DNA of 13,483 nucleotides from Thermoplasmata archaeon (GCA_021797025.1 JAKAAK010000058.1:1-13483), one strand, 5' to 3'. Numbered from the stretch's first letter, positions 1 through 6,681 are shown. The notes: generated by a model from the letters alone, not told the origin. A program made the numbers and translations.

Positions 1-643
1 ATGTGTACATGAATCCAGCAACAAGAGGGTCTGATGTAATCATCCTCCATGACATCCCCGTATTATCATCCGGTAAATCAAATAGTGTATTCAGATCACT
101 TTTCTTTATTGAATAAACCATCTTCACTGCCTGAACAGAATTCTCAGGAGTCCAGTCGCCCTTTATTCCAGATTCCATGGAAACCAGAGAATTTACTCCC
201 TCTGCAAGTACAAAGGATTTAGCAGATACCTCTCCCCTGTCTGTTGTAAGTGATTTTGCAACTCCGTTTTCCCAGTTAAGTTTGAGAGCGGTGGTTTTCG
301 GGATCACCATGGCACCTGCCTTTTCGGAAACCGAGGATAACCATTTATCAAATTTTAGCCTGCCGGTTGTTACAAGACCTCTAGGGTGAAATTCTATATT
401 TACCGGTTTATTTCCATTATAAAGAGACAGCTTAATAGTTTCCACATTTCTCTCAAATGGCATATCCTCTCCAAATACCGATGTTACATAATCCTTCCTT
501 ATCATGGCTCCAGAAACATTTTTTGATCCAGGTTCTGGGCCCCTTTCTATAACCAGTACCTTCTTTCCTTCAGATGCTGCTTTCAGTGCGGCAGCTGATC
601 CAGCTGGGCCCGCTCCCACAACAACTATATCATAATCAAGCAT
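1..643 (-). CDS. fixC: FixC / ETF-quinone oxidoreductase-like FAD protein (partial, C-terminus outside window)
   Basis: My own reverse-complement translation gives 214 uninterrupted codons from an ATG at 643 to the left edge. The protein starts MLDYDIVVVGAGPAG, a Rossmann dinucleotide-binding motif (GxGxxG) at about residues 9-14, followed by an acidic strand end (VLVIERG) that typically holds the FAD ribose. The run GSKNVSGAMI and the later LVTTGRLKFDKWL resemble the FixC/geranylgeranyl-reductase/ETF-QO family, which passes electrons from Etf to the quinone pool at the membrane. The ATG overlaps the stop of the upstream Etf fusion by 8 bases (636-643), and a GGTGAT Shine-Dalgarno lies 4 bases upstream, so the two are very likely translationally coupled. 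The gene order Etf-FixC matches fixABCX/etfABCX operons; a ferredoxin-like fixX would be expected beyond the left edge. Family assignment is firm; the exact acceptor is inferred. Confidence 0.88.
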   Translation of the reverse strand, partial: MLDYDIVVVGAGPAGSAAALKAASEGKKVLVIERGPEPGSKNVSGAMIRKDYVTSVFGEDMPFERNVETIKLSLYNGNKPVNIEFHPRGLVTTGRLKFDKWLSSVSEKAGAMVIPKTTALKLNWENGVAKSLTTDRGEVSAKSFVLAEGVNSLVSMESGIKGDWTPENSVQAVKMVYSIKKSDLNTLFDLPDDNTGMSWRMITSDPLVAGFMYT

Positions 644-2462
644 TTATATCACCAATTTTTTTAATCAGTTCAGGAACTATCTGGAATACATCACCGATAA
701 CCCCGTAATCACAGTTTTCGAATATCTGTGCCTCAGGGTCACTGTTTATTGCAATTATCCTCTTTGAACCCTGGATTCCAACCAGATGCTGAATGGCACC
801 GGATATACCCAGAGCTATGTACAGATTTGGTCTGATGGTTGTGCCTGTCTGCCCGACCTGCCTGTCATGTGGATACCAGTTTGCATCAGCCAGTGGCTTG
901 CTCACTCCTACTATCCCTCCAATCTTATCTGCGAGGTCCTCTACAAGCTTCAGGTTATCTTTATTGACAAGACCCCTGCCGGCTCCAACCACTACCTGAG
1001 CGGCTGCGAGAACATTTGTCTTTTCAATATTTTTATAATCCGTTATTTTGAATCTTGAATCAACCTTTTGCAATTTTTCTTTTATGATTTTTCCCTTGAA
1101 ATCTCTTTCAGGAAGTGCTGAAAATACGCCAGCCCTGGTTGTTACCATTATTGGTTTGTTGTTCGGGCATATAATAGTAGAGGTTTCCTTACCTCCGAAA
1201 TCAGGTCTGGTAGCCTGTAGCTGCCCTTTCTCATCCACATCGAATATAATGCAGTCAGCAATAAGCCCTGTATTGACTTTTATTGCTGTTGTAGATGCTA
1301 ATTCCCTTGAATTTGATGTTCCCGGGAAGAATAGAGAGTTAGGTTTGTATTTATTAATCATCATTTCCAGGCCCGCTGTGTATATGTCATTGTCATATTT
1401 TTTCGCATTCTCCGCTTCACAGTAGTAAACCTCATCAGCACCATATTTAAATGATGTATCAATGAGTTGTTCATCCTTGTTTCCTATTATTACAGCACCA
1501 AGCTTTGTATCCATTAAATCAGCAACCCTCCTGGCTGCACCCAGAATTTCCAGTGATGTTTTGTTAAGTTCACCATTGAAATGATCTATGTAGACCCATA
1601 TACTGTCATCCACCTTTGTTACAGGTTCTGGTTTTTCATAGGCATTTTCCATTGTTTTCATTCCCTTCAAAGATTCCTTTATTTTTGATACAAGAAATTC
1701 AACAGTTTTATTCAGATCCTCATTCTTAATGATTTCCGGATTTCTCATTTTCGGTGGCGGTCTTACCCTGATAACCTTTGTAGGTGACGCAGCCAGACCG
1801 ATTTTTTTAGGATCAGCATCTATATCAGTTTTAGAAAGCCTTGTAACCTGATATGTCATGGACTTTATCATACCTTCAAGCGTTGCCTCCCTTGGTGTGT
1901 TGGAATTTTCTGTGATAGTTGCAACAAATGGCATTTTCACTTCCAGGGTTTCTGTATCAAATTCAGTGGTTCTCTGTAGTTTTGCAACCTTTGTTTCCAT
2001 ATTTATATCAAGTATTTTATCGGTATATGCTATTTCGGGTATGCCAAGCCACATTGCTGTTTGTGGGCCCACCTGCTGTGTTTCACCATCAAGAGCACGC
2101 CTGCCGAATAATATGATATCCGGGTTGCCGATTTTATGCACTCCCTGTGAAACTGTATATGATGTTGCCCATGTATCTGATCCGACCATTGCAGCGTCAG
2201 TTATAAGATATATATTATCGGCACCCATCGCCACGGCATCTCTCAATGTCAGGTCTCCCTTTGGTGGCCCCATTGAAACAATAGAAACAGTTCCGCCATA
2301 TTTTTCCTTGAGCCTGAGTGCCTCTTCTATGGCGTGCAGGTCAGGAGGGTTTATAATAGCTGGCACTCCCTCTCTGACAAGATTATTGGTTACCGGGTCG
2401 ATCCTTAAGTCATCGGCATCCGGTACCTGCTTTACAGCAACAACAATATTAATGCCTTTCAT
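636..2462 (-). CDS. Electron transfer flavoprotein, fused beta-alpha subunits
   Basis: A 608-aa single-chain Etf. Residues 1 to about 262 are EtfB: the start MKGINIVVAVKQVPD, the family signature NPPDLHAIEEALRLKE (38-53) and the nucleotide loop GRRALDGETQQVGP (120-133). After a charged linker (about 262-287), residues 288-608 are EtfA, with the FAD domain motifs VGAGRGL (492-498), RQVGQTG (534-540), GISGAIQHL (552-560) and NSDPEAQIF (573-581). Etf carries electrons from acyl-CoA and other dehydrogenases to a membrane flavoprotein, here the overlapping fixC. Single-chain Etfs are, as far as I recall, known in thermoacidophilic archaea. The DGETxQVGP loop looks more like bifurcating/FixAB-type Etfs than the AMP-binding loop of canonical Etf (inference). 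The position usually held by the flavin-contacting Arg is Lys522. The ATG at 2462 follows a TATA-like box at 2483-2491, so the mRNA is probably leaderless. Confidence 0.95.
   Translation of the reverse strand: MKGINIVVAVKQVPDADDLRIDPVTNNLVREGVPAIINPPDLHAIEEALRLKEKYGGTVSIVSMGPPKGDLTLRDAVAMGADNIYLITDAAMVGSDTWATSYTVSQGVHKIGNPDIILFGRRALDGETQQVGPQTAMWLGIPEIAYTDKILDINMETKVAKLQRTTEFDTETLEVKMPFVATITENSNTPREATLEGMIKSMTYQVTRLSKTDIDADPKKIGLAASPTKVIRVRPPPKMRNPEIIKNEDLNKTVEFLVSKIKESLKGMKTMENAYEKPEPVTKVDDSIWVYIDHFNGELNKTSLEILGAARRVADLMDTKLGAVIIGNKDEQLIDTSFKYGADEVYYCEAENAKKYDNDIYTAGLEMMINKYKPNSLFFPGTSNSRELASTTAIKVNTGLIADCIIFDVDEKGQLQATRPDFGGKETSTIICPNNKPIMVTTRAGVFSALPERDFKGKIIKEKLQKVDSRFKITDYKNIEKTNVLAAAQVVVGAGRGLVNKDNLKLVEDLADKIGGIVGVSKPLADANWYPHDRQVGQTGTTIRPNLYIALGISGAIQHLVGIQGSKRIIAINSDPEAQIFENCDYGVIGDVFQIVPELIKKIGDINA
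648..653 (-). promoter_or_regulatory. Shine-Dalgarno GGTGAT for fixC
   Basis: On the minus strand GGTGAT lies 4 bases before the fixC ATG, inside the last codons of the Etf fusion. It matches the GGAGGTGAT expected from the archaeal 16S rRNA tail and supports this ATG as the start of an internal operon gene. Confidence 0.65.
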
Positions 2463-2482
2463 GACAGTATATGCAAAGTCCT

Positions 2483-2491
2483 ATTAAAAAT
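2483..2491 (-). promoter_or_regulatory. TATA-like box for the Etf fusion gene
   Basis: Minus-strand ATTTTTAAT centred about 25 bases before the ATG. That distance would place transcription start at or next to the start codon, a leaderless arrangement. A second AT-rich candidate (2525-2541) lies further upstream and would give a leader of roughly 45 bases. Confidence 0.4.
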
Positions 2492-2547
2492 CTTTTTGAA
2501 AGGAAATAATAATAAATTTCATCGTATAAAAATATATAAACAGATCA

Positions 2548-2562
2548 CTGTCAAAATGACAG
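2548..2562. promoter_or_regulatory. Perfect palindrome CTGTCA-AAA-TGACAG, candidate operator
   Basis: A 6-bp inverted repeat with a 3-base spacer, upstream of the Etf fusion gene and next to an AT-rich stretch that could be a distal TATA box (2525-2541). A further TGACAG (2462-2467) sits at the Etf start codon. The symmetry and position suggest a dimeric regulator site. A small hairpin at the 3' end of the upstream membrane-protein transcript is the alternative reading. Confidence 0.3.
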
Positions 2563-2574
2563 ATAAATAGGAAT

Positions 2575-3309
2575 TTATTGCCTTTTAAATATTATGCGAT
2601 ATTTTCTCATCATGTAAAGAAAAACCCCTAACAGAAGTGCAATTGATACCATGCTTATGGCAATTTCATTTACTGTGCTTCCATAAATTTGATTCAGATA
2701 CAGGGAGCTGAGGAACGGGCTTGCCCCTATTACGATCCCGAAAAAAGTTCCGGTGGCACATGCCGGGCAGACTCCAACTGCGCCGATAATGGACATTGGA
2801 GTTGCCTTTTTCATTTTCAAGCCCTCAAATGAAAATGCGAATATGGCACTTCCGATTAGAGCAGCGGCCATTAATGAAATTATCTGAAATGGATATATGT
2901 ATAATCCTACAATATGGGAATAATAAACAAGAAAATCCGGAGTGAACATGGGAAGGCCATAGAAAAATGCCACATAATGCGGATAATGATATCCTGATGG
3001 CATAATATGTATCAATCCACCGGCAATCGCCAGGATTACAGTATAGATGGCAAGAATCGGATAGAAGTGCTTAAATCTGGGTAAGGTGTACTTTTCTTTA
3101 ACAGTAATATAAATAGCCATGCCTATAAGAAATGCACCTGCAATTAATACAGCATCATCCAGCGATGTATAAAATCTGGCCCTGGCAGCTGTGACCGAAT
3201 AATTATAGGGTGATGGATAAAATAAATATCCAAATCTGGAATATATTTCATATCCATTCAGGATCAGTAAAATGCCGACCATTAAAATTATAAGATTTCT
3301 ATTTCGCAT
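2575..3309 (-). CDS. Polytopic membrane protein with CPAC motif, function unknown
   Basis: A 244-aa hydrophobic protein that I do not recognise. About six membrane segments are visible, near residues 4-20, 51-71, 82-102, 128-160, 172-200 and 214-233, and the C-terminal tail is basic (MMRKYRIIFKRQ). The most distinctive feature is GVCPACATGTFFG at about 179-191: a CxxC pair (Cys181, Cys184) inside or at the edge of the fifth segment, in a Gly/Ala-rich stretch. Four histidines (His101, His108, His111, His132) lie at the end of segment three and in the following loop and helix. Cysteines and histidines at a membrane could bind metal or haem or do thiol chemistry, but nothing here proves that. 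The gene follows its own ATG (3309), with no clear Shine-Dalgarno and only weak TATA candidates. It ends 112 bases before the Etf fusion gene on the same strand, so cotranscription is possible. Confidence 0.8.
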   Translation of the reverse strand: MRNRNLIILMVGILLILNGYEIYSRFGYLFYPSPYNYSVTAARARFYTSLDDAVLIAGAFLIGMAIYITVKEKYTLPRFKHFYPILAIYTVILAIAGGLIHIMPSGYHYPHYVAFFYGLPMFTPDFLVYYSHIVGLYIYPFQIISLMAAALIGSAIFAFSFEGLKMKKATPMSIIGAVGVCPACATGTFFGIVIGASPFLSSLYLNQIYGSTVNEIAISMVSIALLLGVFLYMMRKYRIIFKRQ

Positions 3310-3315
3310 TCACAG

Positions 3316-3392
3316 TAGAATATTTACAAGTTACATAATCATTTTGGTTTTTAGAATATTTCATTAATTGACGATTTTAACGTAGAATATTT
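3316..3392. repeat. Three direct copies of TAGAATATTT in a divergent promoter region
   Basis: Identical 10-mers lie at 3316-3325, 3352-3361 and 3383-3392, with start-to-start spacing of 36 and 31 bases. The outer two share an extra leading G. They sit between the divergent membrane-protein gene (start 3309) and the CBS-domain gene (start 3456). The core contains the palindrome AATATT. Repeated sites here are candidate regulator-binding sites, though AT-rich DNA makes some repetition likely. Confidence 0.35.
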
Positions 3393-3425
3393 TTCGATAA
3401 AGCAGGCATTCTTCCCGAACATAAT

Positions 3426-3435
3426 CTTTAAATTA
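3426..3435 (+). promoter_or_regulatory. TATA-like box for the CBS / citrate synthase pair
   Basis: CTTTAAATTA ends 20 bases before the ATG at 3456 and its centre is about 25 bases upstream, the usual distance from an archaeal TATA box to the transcription start. This implies a leaderless mRNA for the CBS gene, probably reading on into citrate synthase. Confidence 0.55.
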
Positions 3436-3455
3436 AATCGAACTATATTAAAAAT

Positions 3456-3881
3456 ATGACTTTAGAAATCAAAAATATCATGCAGAGGCAACCTATATAC
3501 ATGGATGAGAAGGCAACTGTATATGATGGTACTAAGAAAATGTCTGAGGCAAATAAGGGGTCTATACTTCTAGGAGGACCTTCCTCCCTGACCGGAATTA
3601 TAACGGAAAGGAATATTATTAAGGCAATTGCCGATGGCAAAACACTGAACACCCCTCTTGGAAACATAGCCACAAGGGAGAATCTTATCTTTATTCATGA
3701 GGATGATTCAATTACCAAGGCAGCGGTACTAATGAGCAAGCATAATATAAGGCACCTTATTGTTAAATCTGAGACCGGAGTTGTCTCCGGGATTCTATCT
3801 ACCAGGGATTTAATGAGGGAAAGCCAGACCTTGAAAGAACTTGCAAATGTAAAGAATTCAGATTGGTTCGGAAGTGATTAA
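3456..3881 (+). CDS. Two-CBS-domain protein (probable nucleotide-sensing regulator)
   Basis: A 141-aa protein made of two CBS domains and little else. CBS1 spans about 6-60 (DEKATVYDGTKKMSEANKGSILL, then GIITERNII) and CBS2 about 68-124 (EDDSITKAAVLMSKHNIRHLIV, then GILSTRDLM). The second repeat keeps the S/T-x-x-D ribose-binding pattern (STRD, 115-118); the first has TERN. CBS pairs form a Bateman module that binds adenine nucleotides or S-adenosylmethionine and usually controls a partner protein. No catalytic domain or DNA-binding domain is present. The gene ends 1 base before the ATG of citrate synthase, so the two are almost certainly cotranscribed. A role in sensing energy state for citrate synthase is attractive but is only inferred from the arrangement. 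Confidence 0.9.
   Translation: MTLEIKNIMQRQPIYMDEKATVYDGTKKMSEANKGSILLGGPSSLTGIITERNIIKAIADGKTLNTPLGNIATRENLIFIHEDDSITKAAVLMSKHNIRHLIVKSETGVVSGILSTRDLMRESQTLKELANVKNSDWFGSD
3870..3878 (+). promoter_or_regulatory. Shine-Dalgarno GGAAGTGAT deciding the citrate synthase start
   Basis: Eight of nine bases match GGAGGTGAT, and the site ends 4 bases before ATG 3883, the same spacing as at fixC. It covers the in-frame GTG at 3874, which therefore looks like part of the ribosome-binding site and not the start codon. Confidence 0.65.
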
Positions 3882-3882
3882 A

Positions 3883-5007
3883 ATGGCAGTAAGTTTGGGA
3901 CTTGAGGATGTATTCATAAAATACACAGGATTAACATATATAGATGGCAATGCAGGGGTATTGAGATACCGTGGTTACGATGTCAATGATTTGGTAGATC
4001 ATACTGATTTTGAGGAGGTTTGTTATTTAATGACCCGGGGTGAACTACCTGATAAAAAACAGCTTGAAGAGTTTAAAGCCTCAATAAAGGATCATTACAC
4101 GCTACCAGACCATGTTCTTGAGCTTATTTCTGTTCTCCCAAGGGATGCGGATACACTCACTATGATGGAAACAGCATTTGCATCCTTATCATCAGGAGAT
4201 TATAAGTGGAGCAAGGAAAATGATAGTAAACAGGTTCCTGTTATATTAGGAGAAAATCTTGGGATTATTTCCAATATTTACAGGCATAAGATGGGAATGA
4301 AGCTACAGAATCCTGATCCAAAATATGATTATGCTGAGGCATTCCTAATGAACTGCTTCGGAAAGGCAGATGAAAAAAGAATAAAAGCCATGAATGCTGC
4401 ACTGGTTATTTATGTTGATCATGAGGTACCCGCATCTACTACAGCGGCACTGGTAGCATCCTCCACTCTTTCCGATATGTATTCATGTATAACAGCTGCA
4501 ACTGCTGCGCTAAAGGGTCCACTTCACGGTGGAGCCGCCGAGGCTGCATATAAACAGCTCCTTGATATAGGAACACCTGACAACGTTGAGAATTGGTTCA
4601 AAACAAATATACTGGATGGCAAAAAAAGACTCATGGGCTTTGGGCACAGGGTATACAGGACATATGATCCTAGAATGAAAATTTTTAAGAGGCTTGCCAC
4701 GGAGCTTGATCAGAATGAGGAACAGAAAAAATACTTTGAAATAGCTAAAAAACTGGAAGATCTCGGTGTCAAAGAATTCGGTGCAAAGGGCATTTACCCA
4801 AACACAGATTATTACTCTGGCATAGTCTTTAATGAAATCGGATTTCCCATATACATGTTCACAACTCTGTTCGGTTTTTCAAGGGTTCTGGGATGGTTGG
4901 CACACGTTACAGAGTATGTAGAGGAGGAAGAAAGATTAATCAGGCCGAGAGCGGTTTACACCGGTCCGGATAAGAGGGATTTTATAAAAATAGAGAATAG
5001 AAAATAA
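3883..5007 (+). CDS. gltA: Citrate synthase
   Basis: Condenses acetyl-CoA with oxaloacetate to citrate, the entry step of the citric acid cycle, in the cytoplasm. The chosen ATG gives 374 aa, normal for archaeal and short bacterial enzymes. Numbered from that ATG, the three catalytic residues are His215 in GPLHGGAAEAA, His255 in GFGHRVYRTYDPR and Asp309 in YPNTDYYSGIVF. His180 in YVDHEVPAST is the usual oxaloacetate contact, and the N-terminal GLEDVFIKYTGLTYIDGNAG matches the family's start. The C-terminal RPRAVYTGP is also typical. A GTG at 3874 would extend the protein by three residues and overlap the CBS gene, but the Shine-Dalgarno favours 3883. A 2-methylcitrate synthase activity cannot be excluded from sequence alone because these enzymes are close relatives; no other methylcitrate-cycle gene lies nearby. 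Confidence 0.95.
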   Translation: MAVSLGLEDVFIKYTGLTYIDGNAGVLRYRGYDVNDLVDHTDFEEVCYLMTRGELPDKKQLEEFKASIKDHYTLPDHVLELISVLPRDADTLTMMETAFASLSSGDYKWSKENDSKQVPVILGENLGIISNIYRHKMGMKLQNPDPKYDYAEAFLMNCFGKADEKRIKAMNAALVIYVDHEVPASTTAALVASSTLSDMYSCITAATAALKGPLHGGAAEAAYKQLLDIGTPDNVENWFKTNILDGKKRLMGFGHRVYRTYDPRMKIFKRLATELDQNEEQKKYFEIAKKLEDLGVKEFGAKGIYPNTDYYSGIVFNEIGFPIYMFTTLFGFSRVLGWLAHVTEYVEEEERLIRPRAVYTGPDKRDFIKIENRK

Positions 5008-5055
5008 TTTATTATTTAAATTTCAATTTTCAAGAAATTTATGGATACTTAACCA

Positions 5056-5070
5056 TTTTTGTTCATTTTT
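5056..5070 (+). terminator. T-tract terminator candidate after citrate synthase
   Basis: Two TTTTT runs (5056-5060 and 5066-5070) lie about 50-60 bases after the citrate synthase stop. Archaeal transcription commonly ends at such T tracts. An 8-bp AT-only inverted repeat with a single G-C pair (5017-5024 with 5034-5041) precedes them; it is too weak to be listed on its own. Confidence 0.35.
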
Positions 5071-5111
5071 GCTGATGATCATGATGAAATGTAGACATGT
5101 CCCGTACAAAG

Positions 5112-5120
5112 ATTAATTAT
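5112..5120 (+). promoter_or_regulatory. TATA-like box for the cysteine synthase family gene
   Basis: ATTAATTAT lies 21-29 bases before the ATG at 5141. No Shine-Dalgarno is visible before that ATG, which fits a leaderless mRNA. Confidence 0.4.
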
Positions 5121-5140
5121 GATGAAAGCAATTTATATGC

Positions 5141-6035
5141 ATGTCATTATTAACTGAAATTGCAGATGATTCCCATGGATTTGGTATAGGTAATACACCA
5201 CTATTCAAACTTGGGAATACAGGAATTTATTCTAAACTTGAATACTATAACCATTTCCGGTCAATAAAGGATAGAGCTGCATTCTTCATGCTGGATTATG
5301 CCTTGAAAACTGGAATACTGAAGAAGGGTATGACTGTTATTGAGGGTTCCTCAGGCAACACAGGAATTGCAATTGCCGGAATATCCCAGCTTATGGGACT
5401 CAAAAGTGAAATTATTGTACCCGAATCAACGCCGGAAGAAACGGTAAAGACACTCAAAATGTACGGAGCAGATGTTGTTATCACTTCAGGAAACAGTACA
5501 GAAAACTCCATAAATTATGCTGTGAAAAAAGCTCTGGCCAGTCCGGAAAAATATTTTAGGCCCGGCCAGCATGAAAACGAAATGAATTCAAACGCACATT
5601 ATTACGGTACCGGACCTGAGATAGCGGAGAAAATTTCCCAGCCAGATCATCTGGTAATAGGCATAGGCACAGGAGGAACCATAACAGGATTATCGAGATT
5701 CTTCAAGGGTCGTGGCAATATAAGAGTAACGGGGATAATTCCCGAGAATGGCTCTCAGATAACCGGTCTGCGTAATCCGTTCCTATCAGATTATAACTCT
5801 CTCATAGAAGAATATGAAGATTATATAGATGAAGTTGTCACGATATCACAGGACGATGCATACAGGGGCGTTAAGGAACTCCAGGAGAAATATAATTTAT
5901 TTTGTCGGCCCTTCGTCGGGTGCTAATTATATAGGCTCATTGAACGTATCAGAAAGATATGAAACAACAGTAACTGTCTTTCCAGATGATTATTCAAAAT
6001 ACGCTGATATTTACCGGAAATTCCATTTATTGTGA
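5141..6035 (+). pseudogene. Cysteine synthase family PLP enzyme, split by a one-base frameshift
   Basis: The first frame (5141-5926, 261 aa) carries the fold-type II PLP enzyme motifs: RSIKDRAA with the PLP Lys43, EGSSGNTGIAIAG (68-80), PGQHENEMNSNAHYYGTGPEI (141-161) and the phosphate loop GIGTGGTITG (174-183). It then ends in an unrelated tail, CRPFVGC. The expected continuation, VGPSSGANYIGSL to TVTVFPDD, is in the next frame and runs to a TGA at 6033-6035. Removing one T from TTTT (5900-5903) restores a 297-aa protein of normal family length reading NLFVGPSSGA. The lost segment holds the Ser that contacts the PLP ring nitrogen, so the short product is probably inactive. Family substrates are O-acetylserine, O-phosphoserine or homocysteine with serine; I cannot choose between them. 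A real indel, a sequencing error or programmed +1 shifting are all possible; the intact codons either side argue for a recent event or an error. Confidence 0.85.
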
Positions 6036-6040
6036 TTCTG

Positions 6041-6074
6041 CAAAGAATAAATCAATTAAATGATTTATTCTTTG
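6041..6074. terminator. Perfect 14-bp inverted repeat between convergent genes
   Basis: CAAAGAATAAATCA (6041-6054) is followed by a 6-base loop, ATTAAA, and its exact reverse complement (6061-6074). It begins 5 bases after the restored cysteine synthase stop and contains the last six codons and the stop of the histidine phosphatase gene, so it would form a hairpin in both transcripts. The stem is AT-rich with three G-C pairs. Its placement suggests a two-way transcription end or mRNA 3'-end protection. Confidence 0.55.
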
Positions 6075-6663
6075 AATCCTTATAATTTTCAAGGGGATAC
6101 CAGTTAAAGCCTTTTAGTTCTATCCTTTTATCATTAAGCGAGAAAATTGATATTGAACAATTGCCGATTTCCAGTTTAGTCAGCGGTAATCCTTCTGTAA
6201 GTGTTGCAATTGAAAACATTGCCCTTATGGGTTCAAGATGTGTTGCTATTAACACGTTTTTATAATTATTAGCCTCTATGGAGGAGGTAAATTCAACTAC
6301 TCTTCTCTTTACACTGGAAAATTTTTCCACATTGTATCTGTTCTCTACTCCATCCTGAAATGTTGCATACCATTCTGGGTCTTTAGCCGTTACCTCAGTA
6401 ATCTTTCTTCCAGCCAGGTCACCAGTCTCCACATCCTTAAGTAATGGATCGGTTGCATATTTATCGAAGCCCATTATTTTCAGCGTATCCTGCACTCGTG
6501 ATATGGGACTACTGAAAATTGCATCGAATTTGACTCTTTTCAGATATCTCCCGGTGTCAAGTGCTTCTTTTTTCCCCTTTTCTGTAAGTTCTGTGTTATT
6601 CAATGGGAATACGGCTTCAATATTATTGTATGTCTCACCATGCCTAACAAAATAAAGCAACAT
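6052..6663 (-). CDS. Histidine phosphatase superfamily protein (phosphoglycerate mutase-like)
   Basis: A 203-aa cytoplasmic enzyme of the branch-1 histidine phosphatases. The start LLYFVRHGET contains the RHG motif with the phosphorylated His8, and Arg7 beside it. SSPISRVQDT (51-60) supplies the second phosphate-binding Arg56. DVETGDLAGR (77-86) is the acidic catalytic segment, and ATHLEPIRA (140-148) carries the second catalytic His142. The family includes cofactor-dependent phosphoglycerate mutase, GpmB-type and CobC-type phosphatases and many broad phosphatases. This length and the short insertion fit a phosphatase better than a true mutase, but the substrate is unknown. A TATA-like box (6682-6697) lies at the right distance for a leaderless mRNA. 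The last codons form one arm of the inverted repeat shared with the convergent cysteine synthase gene. Confidence 0.92.
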   Translation of the reverse strand: MLLYFVRHGETYNNIEAVFPLNNTELTEKGKKEALDTGRYLKRVKFDAIFSSPISRVQDTLKIMGFDKYATDPLLKDVETGDLAGRKITEVTAKDPEWYATFQDGVENRYNVEKFSSVKRRVVEFTSSIEANNYKNVLIATHLEPIRAMFSIATLTEGLPLTKLEIGNCSISIFSLNDKRIELKGFNWYPLENYKDSKNKSFN

Positions 6664-6681
6664 ACTAGGTTATTGGACTTT

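Noticed and set aside
1858..2487. Long open frame (209 codons) antisense to the Etf beta domain
   Set aside because: It lies opposite a strongly conserved coding region, has no promoter or ribosome-binding site of its own, and its translation has no recognisable domain.
3874..3882. GTG 3874 as the citrate synthase start
   Set aside because: It lies within the Shine-Dalgarno GGAAGTGAT that is correctly placed for ATG 3883, and the family's conserved N-terminus begins after the ATG.
5017..5041. 8-bp inverted repeat with a 9-base loop after citrate synthase
   Set aside because: Only one G-C pair in the stem and very AT-rich context; chance is likely, and the T tracts downstream explain termination better.
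5081..5156. Possible C/D box guide RNA: ATGATGA at 5081-5087 and 5119-5125, CTGA at 5153-5156
   Set aside because: No D' CTGA box lies between the two C-like boxes, the spacing (about 31 bases) is too long for a 12-base guide, and the region overlaps the promoter and start of the cysteine synthase gene.
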